From assembly GCF_003086295.3 (NCBI RefSeq), contig NC_092041.1, positions 94,699,827 through 94,763,826 on the forward strand: 64,000 nt of DNA, read 5' to 3'. The notes under the pieces are model-generated. The model searched no databases, was not told the DNA's origin, and saw nothing but the letters and a program-made list of their open reading frames with translations. This document shows positions 45,264-56,155 of the stretch, piece after piece; the stretch's first letter is position 1; every line of letters starts with the position of its first letter. The stretch is from Arachis hypogaea. Taxonomy: Eukaryota > Streptophyta > Magnoliopsida > Fabales > Fabaceae. Made by a program: the position numbers and the translations under genes.

Positions 45264-46272
45264 GGCCAACTAATCCTACAAAGCAAGAAAAAATATTGGG
45301 TTACTAAAAAGGTAAAGACATCCCAGACGAAATCAAAACAACTTGGACAGCACATTCCAGCGTGGTACAAATAAAAAGGAAAATCCCAGGACACAACCCA
45401 GAGTCCAGGGGCATCCTTTGGAGGTAATCAGGGAATAAAGATTCAGGAAAATCCACATGACTAATGTCTCAGCAAAAACCCTTTTCAAGAAAAAACTAAC
45501 GTCTCAGTAGAAACCCTTTCCAAGAAAAACAAACCCAAAGAAGATAAAAAAATCCATCAAAAGGAGCAAACTCTCTCAAAAAAAACAAAGTTCAACAAAA
45601 CAGGAGTGGCATTTGAAGCCCTAAAAAGCAAAATTAGGAGAAAACACCCAGAAGCATACATAAAGGCAATAAGAAGACCAGAAGGCATGCATCACAGTGA
45701 TAAACCGAGCGTGATAATATACAAAGATCCAAGCTTTCCAACATACACTCAGTCAGAACTTCAAAAAAACAGATACGGAGTAGCAAAATAGACGACGGAA
45801 GAAAAAGAAAAACCAACCTGAAAAAGGAGAAGAATGCGGAAGAGGGTTGAAGACAAAGAGGCCAGAAGCTGCCGTCGGAAGCACTCACGATCGCCGAAAC
45901 CACGTTGAGACACCAAGAAACATAAGCTTTCAGGGGAAAACAAAAGTGAGAAAGAAAAGAGGAAGTTACTGAAAGGAGAAAAAACCGTCTCCGTGTGTGA
46001 AGTTCAAAATAAAAGAAGCAAGAGAAACGGGGCATTGAAAACCAATTAATGGGGGCATTAAAAACCCTCGCGCCTTCCCAAGGCCAGGGCACTAAATGCA
46101 AAAGCACGCGCTTTCAGAGGAAACGGAACAAAAACGTTCCGCATTCAAAAAAGGAGAACTCTACAAAAAGAAATCGATAAAATGCTCGAGTTCGACTTCA
46201 CCAAAGAAGGATCAAAGTCCTAAAACTAAACACTCGACCTCAAAAAGGAAGACCAAGCTCGAGCAGGGGCAC
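45264..46272 (+). other. Non-coding region before the Tat 3' LTR
   Basis: A-rich on the plus strand, no ORF supported. It ends in GAGCAGGGGCAC just before the LTR, a possible polypurine tract. Confidence 0.45.
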
Positions 46273-46776
46273 TGTTCATACCCTGGGTCGAACTATCCAA
46301 CCTGGGATGTTCTACAGACAAAGCGACCGACCTCTTCAGGTCAGGACAACCCGACCTCTTCTCAAAGAGCTCGGCCAAGTCACAGGAAAGCCCAAACAAA
46401 GGGCCCAAATAGAGGAACACGTCCCAAATCCAAGGGCAGCCCAAGCCCGTAGAGATAAAGGCAGTTCCCTTGAAGATAAGAGGACCCCAGTCAAAGATAA
46501 GATAAAGATAAGATAAGATAACTAACTTATCTCATCTAAAGAGGTCACTCTACACCATTATAAATACACTGGAGCACCCAAGTATAACTCATACTCTGAT
46601 TCTACTCAATACCTGCTTAATACCCTTACTAACTTACGCATCGGAGTCCCTTGCAGGTACCCCCACCCTCTGGGGATGAAGGATCAGCATCATCACCAAG
46701 TCGGACACAACACCCCCGACCCGCACAAAAGATCTCGTCCGAGATCGACCTATAGTTTCAGGTAACCTCCGGAACA
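46273..46776 (+). repeat. 3' LTR of the Tat element (504 bp)
   Basis: Starts TGTTCATACC and ends CCTCCGGAACA. TATAAATA at 46559-46566. Differences from the 5' LTR are mostly C/T and G/A changes. Confidence 0.9.
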
Positions 46777-46781
46777 GGTAC

Positions 46782-47309
46782 CGAGGTACATATGGTGACC
46801 ACTTGCATCTGTCAGATCTCGAACCGCAACATAATCAGCACGGTGATCTTATGCATTATTAGAAGAATCAACAAGTATAACCACCGCCACCACTATTGCC
46901 ACCGCAACCACCACCATCCCCTCACAAACACAGGCACAGGAAGAGCCTGAGCCGTTCACTCCATACATTCCTGACACATATTCTGCAGATTACTTCACAC
47001 CACCAGTACATCAACAGTATTGGAGTGTCCCGCACCAAGAATCAGGTGAATAAGGTTTGTCTAGCCAGCTGCTTGGATTCATGGCTCCTGTGCCAGGTTA
47101 CTCATATCCAACTTACGGAGACATTCCCACCGACCAGAGGGCCCAATCGAGTGGGATTGCTCCAGGTAGATTGTCATTGGATGATGCCTCGACAGCTCAC
47201 TTCCTCTGATACCTCTGAAGGTAGACTTTCTGTTGACTCAAGTAGGAGTGATGATGCCACGAGGGGGATCATACAGAGCGGAAATTCACGTCCTTTTCTG
47301 ATGGGTCTA
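46782..47309 (+). pseudogene. PMD gene of the MULE, middle segment between two retrotransposons
   Basis: After the duplicated GGTAC the PMD frame resumes with RGTYGDHLHLSDLEP, then a Pro/Gln-rich low-complexity part (PPPPLLPPQPPP) and YIPDTYSADYFTPPVHQQYW. TAG and TGA codons at usual Gln sites break it. Element E cuts it at 47309. Confidence 0.6.
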
Positions 47310-48969
47310 TGGTTCACGAAATTATGATCATCAATGGTGCCATCAACATGGTACGCTCAATTGCAATCTCAACTCTTTATCACAACTTCGCACAACTAAC
47401 CAGCAAGTGCACTGGGTCGTCTAAGTAATAAACCTTACGCGAGTAAGGATCGACCCCACGGAGATTGTTGGTATGAAGCAAGCTATGGTCATCTTGTAAA
47501 TCTCAGTCAGGCGGATTCAAATGGTTATGGAGGATTAATGATTAAAAGATGAATAAGACATAAAATAAAGATAGAGATCATATTTATGTAATTCATTGGT
47601 GAGAATTTCAGATAAGCGTATGGAGATGCTTTGTCCCTTCCGTCTCTCTGCTTTCCTACTGTCTTCATCCAATCCTTCTTACTCCTTTCCATGGCAAGCT
47701 GTATGTTGGGCATCATCGTTGTCAATGGCTACAGTCCCGTCCTCTCAGTGAAAATGTTCAACGCGCTCTGTCACAGCACGGCTATTCATCTGTCGGTTCT
47801 CGATCATGTCAGAATAGAATCCAGTGATTCTTTTGCGTCTGTCACTAACGCCCCACAATCACGAGTTTGAAGCTCGTCACAGTCATTCAATCCCTGAATC
47901 CTACTCAGAATACCACAGACAAGGTTTAGACCTTCCGGATTCTCAAGAATGGCCGCCAATGGATTCTAGCTTATACCACGAAGATTCTGATTAAGGAATC
48001 CAAGAGATATCCACTCAATCTAAGGTAGAACGGAGGTGGTTGTCAGGCACACGTTCATAGGTGAGAATGATGATGAGTGTCACAGATCATCACATTCATC
48101 AAGTTGAGGAACAAGTGATATCTTAGAACAAGAATAAGCTGAATTGAATAGAAGAACAATAGTAATTGCATTAATACTCGAGGTACAGCAGAGCTCCACA
48201 CCTTAATCTATGGTGTGTAGAAACTCTACCGTTGAAAATACATAAGAACAAGGTCTAGGCATGGCCGAATGGCCAGCCTCCCAAAGAGGGTTTAATCATA
48301 AAAATATGATCAAAAGATGATCCGAAGATTGAAAGATTCCCCCTAATACAATAGCAAAATATCCTATTTATAGAGAACTAGTAGCCTAAGGTTTACAGAA
48401 ATGAGTAAATGACGTAAAAATTCACTTCCGGGCACACTTGGTGTGTGATTGGGCTGAGCATTGATGCTTCTATGTGTAGATACTTTTCTTGGAGTTAAAC
48501 GCCAGCTTTTGTGCCAGTTTGGGCGTTTAACTCCCACGTTTGTGCCAGTTCCGGCGTTTAACGCCAGGAATTCTGAAGCTGACTTGGAACGCCTGTTTGG
48601 GCCATCAAATCTTGGGCAAAGTATGGACTATTATATTTTTCTGGAAAGCCCTGGATGTCTACTTTCCAACGCAATTGAGAGCGCACCAATTGGGCTTCTG
48701 TAGCTCCAGAAAATCCACTTCAAGTGTAAGGAGGTCAGAATCCAACAGCATCTGCAGCTCTTTTCAGCCTCTGAATCATATTTTTGCTCAGGTCTCTCAA
48801 TTTCAGCCAGAAAATACTTGAAATCATAGAAAAACACACAAACTCATAGTAAAGTCCAGAAAAGTGAATTTTAAATAAAAACTAATAAAAATATAATAAA
48901 AACTAACTAAAATATACTAAAAGCATACTAAAAATAATGCCAAAAAGCGTATAAATTATCCGCTCATCA
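47310..48969 (-). repeat. 3' LTR of element E (1660 bp)
   Basis: Ends TGGTTCACGA...CGCTCATCA. TATAAATA (minus) at 48365-48372. A palindrome array upstream starts at 48489, 48520 and 48551 (exact 31-bp step). Shared block with D near the 3' end. Confidence 0.9.
48489..48568. repeat. 31-bp-period palindrome array in the U3 of element E
   Basis: GGAGTTAAACGCC, GGCGTTTAACTCC and GGCGTTTAACGCC at 48489, 48520 and 48551. They lie about 117 bp upstream of the TATA box. The 5' LTR has the equivalents at about 57333-57413. Confidence 0.85.
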
Positions 48970-49006
48970 CAACACCAAACTTAAATTGTTGCTTGTCCCC
49001 AAGCAA
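48970..49006 (-). promoter_or_regulatory. PPT-like motif and hairpin next to the 3' LTR of element E
   Basis: Same arrangement as in D: TTTAAGTTTGGTGTTG touching the LTR, then TTGCTTG-TCCC-CAAGCAA at 48989-49006. A second copy of motif plus hairpin is at 51207-51242. Confidence 0.55.
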
Positions 49007-50024
49007 CTGAAATTCAATAGGATAAAAAGAAGAGAATATACAATGAATTCCAAAAACATCTATGAAGATCAGTATTAATTAGATGAGCGGGGCTTTTAGC
49101 TTTTTGCCTCTGAACAGTTTTGGCATCTCACTTTATCCTTTGAAGTTCAAAATGATTGGCTTCTATAGGAACTCAGAATCCGGATAGTGTTATTGATTCT
49201 CCTAGTTAAGTATGATGATTCTTGAACACAGCTACTTTATGAGTCTTGGTCGTGGCCCAAAGCACTCTGTTTTCCAGTATTACCACCGGATACATCCATG
49301 CCACAGACACATAACTGGGTGAACCTTTTCAGATTGTGACTCAGCTTTGCTAGAGTCTCCAATTAGAGGTGTCCAGGGTTCTTAAGCACACTCTTTTTGC
49401 TTTGGATCATGACTTTAACCGCTCAGTCTCAAGTTTTCACTTGACACCTTCACGCCACAAGCACATGGTTAGGGACAGCTTGATTTAGCTGCTTAGGCCA
49501 GGATGTTATTCCTGTAGGCCCTCCTATCCACTGATGCTCAAAGCCTTGGATCCTTTTTATTATTCTTGCCTTTTGGTTTAAAGGGTTATTGGCTTTTTCT
49601 GCTTGCTTTTTTTTTGAATTCACTGCTTTTTCTTGCTTCAAGAATCATTTTTATGATTTTTCAGATCCTCAGTAACATGTCTCCTTTTTCATCATTCTTT
49701 CAAGAGCCAACAATTTTAACATCCATGAACAACAAATTCAAAAGACATATGCACTGTTCAAGCATACATTCAGAAATCAAAAGTATTGCCACCACATCAA
49801 AATAATTAATCTGTTATAAAATTTGAAATTCATGCAATTCTTCTCTTTTCAATTAAGAACATTTTTCATTTAAGAAAGGTGATGGATTCATAGGACATTC
49901 ATAACTTTAAGGCATAGACACTAAGACACTAATGATCATAAGACACAAACATAAATAAAACATAAAGCATAATTTTCGAAAAATAGAAAAATAAAGAACA
50001 AGGAGATTAAACAACGGGTCCACC
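49007..50024 (-). other. Non-coding 3' region of element E
   Basis: No ORF recognised. Homologous to 21282-22178 in element D, with some insertions (for example around 49410-49550). Confidence 0.5.
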
Positions 50025-51169
50025 TTAGTGATGGCGGCTTGTTCTTCCTCTTGAAGATCTTATGGAGTGCTTGAGCTCCTCAATGTCTCTTCCTTGCCTT
50101 TGTTGCTCCTCTCTCATGATTCTTTGATCTTCTCTAATTTCACGGAGGAGGATGGAATGTTCTTGGTGCTCCACCTTTAGTTGTCCCATGTTGGAACTCA
50201 ATTCTCCTAAGGAGGTGTTGATTTGCTCCCAATAGTTTTGTAGAGAAAAGTGCATCCCTTGAGGCATCTCAAGGATTTCATGATGAGGAATTTCCTCATG
50301 TCCATGAGTGGGATCTCTTGTTTGCTCCATCCTCTTCTTAGTGATGGGCTTGTCCTCATCAATGAGGATGTCTCCCTCTATGTTAATTCCAACTGAATTA
50401 CAGAGGTGACAAATGAGATGAGGGAAGGCTAACCTTGCCAAGCTAGAGACTTGTCCGCCACCTTATAAAGTTCTTGGAATATAACCTCATGAACTTCTAC
50501 TTCCTCTCCAATCATGATGCTATGAATCATGATAGCCCGGTCTATATTAGCTTCGGACCGGTTGCTAGTGGAAATGATTGAGTGTTGGATAAACTCCAAC
50601 CATCCCCTAGCCACGGGTTTGAGGTCATGCCTTCTCAGTTGAATCGGCTTCCCTCTTGAATCTCTCTTCCATTGAGCGCCCTCTTCACAAATGTCTATGA
50701 GGACTTGGTCCAACCTTCGATCAAAGTTGACCCTTCTGGTGTAGGGGTGTTCATCTCCTTGCATCATGGGCAAGTTGAATGCCAACCTTACATTTTCCGG
50801 ACTAAAATCTAAGCATTTTTCCCGAACCATTGTAAGCTAATTCTTTGGGTCCGGGTTCACACTTTGATCATAGTTCTTGGTGATCCATGCATTGGCATAG
50901 AACTCTTGAACCATTAAGATTCCGACTTGTTGAATGGGATTGGTAAGAACTTCCTAACCTCTTCTTTAGATCTCATGTCGGATCTCTGGATATTCACTCT
51001 TTTTGAGTTTGAAAGGGACCTCGGGGATCACCTTCTTCATGGCCACAACTTCATAGAAGTGGTCTTGATGCACCCTTGAGATGAATCTCTCCATCTCCTA
51101 TGACTCGGAGGTGGAAGCTTTTGCCTTTCCTTTCCTCTTTCTAAAGGTTTCTCCGGCCTTAGGTGACAT
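50025..51169 (-). pseudogene. Element E ORF3 ('putative plant transposon protein'-like)
   Basis: The minus strand starts MSPKAGETFRKRKGKAK at 51169. The core contains CLDFSPENVRLAFNLP, YTRRVNFDRRLDQVLIDIC, RRHDLKPVARGWLEFIQHS and SIMIGEEVEVHEVIFQELYK, then MARLAFPHLICHLC and a Glu/Arg-rich coiled-coil end, SSRGRTSRHH with TAA at 50025. Stops near 51100, 50945 and 50835 and a frame change near 50435 break it. The core resembles a domain seen in other Athila-like ORF3 products. The role is unknown; an envelope function is not supported, because no signal peptide or membrane segment was seen. Confidence 0.65.
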
Positions 51170-51673
51170 AAATGGTTATGAGAAAACAAAAAGCAACGCT
51201 TTTACCACACCAAACTTAGAAGGTTTGCTCGTCCTCGAGCAAAAGAGGAAAGAAAAGAGTAGAAGAAGAAGAAATAGAGGAGATGGAGGGGGCTTTTGTG
51301 GTTCGGCTGAGGGGGAGAAGTAGTGTTTAGGTTGTGTGAAAATGAAGGAGTAAAGAAGGGTTTATTTTGGGGTGGAGAGAGGGGTAGGGTTCGGCCATTA
51401 TGGTTGGGTTTGGGAGGGAAAGTGGTTTGAATTTGGATGGTGGGGTTTGTGGGGTTTTATGAAGGATGGATGTGAGTGGTGAAGAGAATGGTGGGATTTG
51501 ATAGGTGAGGGGGTTTTTTTTTTTGGAAGAGGTATTGAGGTGATTGGTAAATGGGTGAAGAAGAGAGAGAGTGGTGGGGTAGGTGGGGATCCTGTGGGGT
51601 CCACAGATCCTGAGGTGTCAAGGATAGCTCATCCCTGCACCAAGTGGCGTGCAAAATGCCCTTTCTGCCAATC
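51170..51673 (-). other. Element E 3' untranslated stretch with second motif/hairpin copy
   Basis: Contains ACACCAAACTTAGA at 51207 followed by the hairpin TTTGCTCGTCCTCGAGCAAA (51223-51242), and G/T-rich low complexity near 51400-51560. No ORF. Confidence 0.5.
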
Positions 51674-51844
51674 CTGGCGTTAAACGCCGGGCTGCTGCCC
51701 TTTTCTAGCGTTAAACGCCAGTTTCTTGCCCATTCCTGGCGTTAAACGCCAGTTTGGTGCCTCTTTCTGGCGTTAAACGCCCATAATGGTGCCAGACTGG
51801 GCGTTAAACGCCCATTTGCTGCCCTTACTGGCGTTTAAACGCCA
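51674..51844. repeat. 31-bp-period palindrome array in the 3' region of element E
   Basis: Six palindromes start at 51674, 51705, 51736, 51767, 51799 and 51828 (steps 31, 31, 31, 32, 29), the same steps as in element D (22704-22875). Confidence 0.9.
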
Positions 51845-51984
51845 ACAAGTTTTTCCTCCAGGGTGTGCTGTTTTTCATTCTGTTTTTCATTCTGTTTTTG
51901 CTTTTTCAATTGTTTTTATAACTTCACATGATAATCAACCTATAGAAAACATAAAATAACAATGGAAAATAGATAAATATAACA

Positions 51985-52000
51985 TTGGGTTGCCTCTCAA
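51985..52000 (-). promoter_or_regulatory. Conserved hairpin of Athila-type elements (copy in E)
   Basis: The minus strand reads TTGAG-AGGCAA-CCCAA. One stem pair is lost relative to element D (TTGGG). Confidence 0.4.
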
Positions 52001-52049
52001 CAAGCGCTTTTTTAATGTCAGTAGCTTGACAGTGGGTTCTCATGGAGCC

Positions 52050-54389
52050 TCACAGATGTTCAGAGTAATGTTGGAACCTCCCAACACCAAACTTAGAGTT
52101 TGAATGTGGGGGTTCAACACCAAACTTAGAATTTGGTTGTGGCCTCCCAACACTAAACTTAGAGTTTGACTGTGGGGGCTCTGTTTGACTCTATTTTGAG
52201 AGAAGCTCTTCATGCTTCCTCTCTATGGTTACAGAGGGATATCCTTGAGCCTTAAACACAAAGGATTCTTCATTCACTTGAATGATCAATTCTCCTCTGT
52301 CAACATCAATCACAACCTTTGCTATGGCTAGGAAAGGTCTGCCAAGGATGATGGATTCATCCATGCACTTCCCAGTCTCTAGGACTATGAAATCAGCAGG
52401 GATGTAATGGTCTTCAATCTTTACCAGAACATCCTCTACAAGTCCATAAGCTTGTTTTCTTGAATTGTCTGCCATCTCTAGTGAGATTCTTGCAGCTTGT
52501 ACCTCAAAGATCCCTAGCTTCTCCATTACAGAGAGAGGCATGAGGTTTATGCTTGACCCTAGGTCACATAGAGCCTTCTCGAAGGTCATGGTTCCTAATG
52601 TGCAAGGTATTGAGAACTTTTCAGGGTCCTGTCTCTTTTGAGGTAATCTCTGCCTAGTCAAGTCATCCAGTTTTTTGGTGAGCAAAGGGGGTTCGTCCTC
52701 CCATGTCTCATTACCAAATAACTTGTCATTTAGCTTCATGATTGCTCCAAGGTACTTAGCAACTTGCTCTTCAGTGACATCTTCGTCCTCTTCAGAGGAA
52801 GAATACTCATCAGAGCTCATGAATGGCAGAAGTAAATCCAATGGGATCTCTATGGTCTCAGTGTGAGCCTCAGATTCCCATGGTTCTTCATTAGGAAACT
52901 CATTGGAGGCCAGTGGACGTCCATTGAGGTCTTCCTCAGTGGCGATCACTGCCTCTTCCTCCTCTCCAAATTCGGCCATGTTGATGGCCTTACACTCTCC
53001 TTTTAGATTCTCTTCTGTATTGATTGGAAGAGTACTAGGAGGGAGTTCAGTAACTTTCTTACTCAGCTGACCCACTTGTGCCTCCAAGTATCTAATGGAG
53101 GACCTTGTTTCAGTCATGAAACTTTGAGTGGTTTTGATTAGATCAGAGACCATAGTTGCTAAGTCAGAGTGGCTCTACTTAGAATTCTCTGTCTGTTGCT
53201 GAGAAGATGATGGAAAAGGCTTGCCATTGCTAAACCTGTTTCTTCCACCATTATTGTTGTTGAAACATTGTTGAGGTCTCTGTTGATCCTTCCATAAGAG
53301 ATTTGGATGATTTCTCCATGAAGGATTATAGGTGTTTCCATAGGGTTCTCCCATGTAATTCACCTCTTCCATTGATGGGTTCTCAGGATCATAAGCTTCT
53401 TCTTCAGATGAAGCGTCCTTAGTACTGCCTGGTGCAGCTTGCATTTCAGACAGACTTTGAGAAATCATATTGACTTGCTGAGTCAATATTTTGTTCTGAG
53501 CCAATATGGCATTCAGAGTATCAATCTCAAGAACTCCTTTCTTCTGATTCATCCCATTGTTCACAGGATTCCTTTCAGAAGTGTACATGAATTGGTTATT
53601 TGCAACCATTTCAATGAGTTCTTGAGCTTCTGCAGGCGTCTTCTTCAGATGAAGAGATCCTCCAGCAGAGCTGTCCAATGACATCTTGGACAGTTCAGAT
53701 AGACCATCATAGAAGATACCTATGATGCTCCATTCAGAAAGCATGTCAGAAGGACATTTTCTGATCAATTGTTTGTATCTTTTCCAAGCTTCATAGAGGG
53801 ATTCACCTTCCTTCTATCTGAAGGTTTGGACTTCCACTCTAAGCTTACTTAATTTTTGAGGTGGAAAGAACTTTGCCAAGAAGGCATTGACTAGCTTTTC
53901 CCAAGAGTTCAGGCTTTCTTTAGGTTGTGAGTCCAACCATATTCTAGCTCTGTCTCTTACAGCAAAAGGGAATAGCATAAGTCTGTAGACCTCAGGGTCA
54001 ACCCCATTGGTCTTGACAGTGTCACAGATTTGCAAGAATTCAGCTAAAAACTGATGAGGATCTTCCAATGGAAGTCCATGGAACTTGTAATTCTGTTGCA
54101 TTAGAGAAACTAATTGAGGCTTAAGCTCAAAGTTGTTTGCTCCAATGGCAGGGATAAAGATGCTTCTCCCATAGAAGTCAAGAGTAGGTGCAGTAAAGTC
54201 ACCCAGCACCTTCCTTCCATTGTTGGCATTGTTGTTGTTTTCGGCTGCCATGTCTTCTTTTTGTTTGAAGATTTCTGTTAGGTCCTCTACAAAGAGTAGT
54301 GCTTTAGCTTCTCTTAGCTTTCTCTTCAAGGTCCTTTCAGGTTCAGGGTCAGCCTCAACAAGAATGCTTTTGTCTTTGCTCCTGCTCAT
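52050..54389 (-). pseudogene. Element E gag-protease in one 779-codon frame with three TAG codons
   Basis: On the minus strand from ATG 54389 (MSRSKDKSILV) to TGA 52050 the frame is continuous. It contains the gag core (NNFELKPQLVSLMQQNYKF, DPEVYRLMLFPFAVRDRA), the spacer (YNPSWRNHPN), protease CDLGSSINLMPL and ESIILGRPFLA, then KHEELLSK and an 11-residue repeat tail KFGVG. The only breaks are TAG at 53814, 53175 and 52191. At 52191 element D has CAG. No RT or later domain follows. Gag and protease could form particles if the stops were absent or suppressed. Confidence 0.85.
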
Positions 54390-56130
54390 ATGAAAGATTA
54401 GAGAACAAGAAAATATGGAATCCTCTATGTCATAGTATAGAGATTCCTTGAGATGTCAGAGGAAAAGAAGAATAGAAGGAGAAGGTAGAAGAAGAGGAAT
54501 TCGAACTTATCAAGAGAGATAGAGTTCGAATTGTTGATAGTGGAGGAGTGTTAGTCCTTAAATAGAAGGATGTGAGAAGAGGGGAAGAATTTTCAAAAAT
54601 AAATTAAAAGATTTTGAGGAAATTTTGAAAAATTGAAGAATGATTTTCGAAAATTAAAGTTGGGAAAGAAATAAAGTGATTTTTGAAAAAGATTTTGAAA
54701 TTAGAAATCAAAAAGATTGAAAATTATTTGGAAAAAGATGTGATTAAGAAGATATGATTGAAGAGTTATGGTTTTAAAAAGATATGATTGAAAAGATATG
54801 ATTGAAAAACAATTTAAAAAGATTTGATTTTTAAAATTAATGACTTGGCTAACAAGAAATTTAAAGGATATGATCCAAACATTAAACCTTTCTTAACAGA
54901 AAAGGCAACATACTTGAAATGTTGAATCAAATCATTAATTGTAGGCAAGTACTTTTGAGAATGGAAAGAAATTGATTTGAAAATATATGATTGAAAAGAT
55001 ATGGTTTGAAAAAGATTTGATTTTGAAAAATTATGAAAAATTGAAAAAAAATTTGGATTAAAAACAAAATCTTCCCTCTTGTATCATCCTGGCGTTAAAC
55101 GCCCAGAATGGTATCCATTCTGGCGTTTAACGCCCAAAATGCTACCCTTTTGGGCGTTAAACGCCCAGCCAGGTACCCTGGCTGGCATTTAAATGCCAGT
55201 TTTCCTTCTTCACTGGGCGTTTTGAACGCCCAGCTTTTTTCTGTGTAATTCCTCTGCTGTATGTTCTGAATCTTCAATTCTCTGTATTATTGACTTGAAA
55301 AGACACAAATTAAAATTTTTTTTGAATTTTTAATGATGAGTAATAATCAAAATGCAAGTAAGATCAAATAAACAATGCATGCAAGACACCAAACTTAGAA
55401 GTTTGTATACTATTGACACTAACAAATTGAGAATGCATATGAGAAACAACAAAACACTCAAGACAAGAGAATTTAAAGATCAGAGCAAGGAAATCATCAA
55501 GAACAACTTGAAGATTAATGAAGAACATAATGCATGTAATTTTCGAAAATTAGAAGAATAAAGACATGCAATTGACACCAAACTTAAAATTAGACACTAG
55601 ACTCAAACAAGAAACATAAAAAATATTTTTTATTTTAAGATTTTATAAAAAAAATTTTGTGCTTTTTCAAAAATTGAGTGGAAAAGAAAAACAAGGGTTC
55701 AAAATTCTTAATGAGAATTCCAGGAATCATTGCAATGCTAGTCTAAGACTCCGGTCCAGGACTTAGACATGGCTTCACAGCCAGCCAAGCTTTCAGTGAA
55801 AGCTCCGGTCCAAAACACTAGACATGGCCAATGGCCAGCCAAGCTTTAGCAGATCATTGCTCACAACAGCAAAAATTGATAGAAATCAACAAGGTCTTGT
55901 GACGATAAGTTGAAACCTCAGTCCAAAAGATTAGACATGGCTTCACAGCCAGCCATACTTCAACAAATCATCATGAAACTCTAGAATCCATTCTCAAAAA
56001 CTCTAAAGAACAAAATAGAAATATTTTTTTGTATTTTTGAAAAATTTTCGAAAAGTAAAAAGCTTAAACATAAAATAAAATTACCTAATCTAAGCAACAA
56101 GATGAACCGTCAGTTGTCCAAACTCAAACA
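54390..56130 (-). other. Untranslated leader of element E with palindromes
   Basis: A long leader between the primer site and gag. It holds the palindrome array at 55089-55233 and two copies of the PPT-like motif (55386 and 55575). Phrases such as CAGCCAGCCAAGCTT recur at 55780-55850. No gene recognised. Confidence 0.55.
55089..55233. repeat. 31-bp-period palindrome array in the leader of element E
   Basis: Five palindromes start at 55089, 55120, 55151, 55182 and 55213, exactly 31 bp apart: CTGGCGTTAAACGCCCAG, CTGGCGTTTAACGCCC, TGGGCGTTAAACGCCCA, CTGGCATTTAAATGCCAG and CTGGGCGTTTTGAACGCCCAG. The fourth keeps its symmetry despite a changed base pair. Confidence 0.9.
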
Positions 56131-56149
56131 ATCCCCGGCAACGGCGCCA
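56131..56149 (-). promoter_or_regulatory. Primer-binding site of element E (tRNA-Asp)
   Basis: The minus strand reads TGGCGCCGTTGCCGGGGAT, the exact complement of the 3' end of tRNA-Asp as used by Athila/Tat elements, six bases inside the 5' LTR. Confidence 0.88.
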
Positions 56150-56155
56150 AAAACT

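Larger units (their letters stand above)
36120..46776 (+). mobile_element. Tat-type Ty3/gypsy retrotransposon inside the PMD gene
   Basis: 10,657 bp, LTRs 36120-36622 and 46273-46776, flanked by a perfect 5-bp duplication GGTAC (36115-36119 and 46777-46781). It has gag, protease, RT, RNase H, a second (archaeal-type) RNase H and integrase in the + orientation, then a non-coding stretch with a 106-bp tandem repeat, then an antisense ORF. The double RNase H and antisense ORF are hallmarks of the Tat/Retand-Ogre lineage. Confidence 0.9.

Noticed and set aside
47525..47870. Short ORFs at 47525-47870 and their copies at 56371-56713
   Set aside because: Present identically in both LTRs of element E and without recognisable domains.
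50025..51169. Element E ORF3 as a retroviral-type envelope gene
   Set aside because: No signal peptide, transmembrane segment or furin-like site can be seen. The core instead resembles a soluble plant transposon protein domain.
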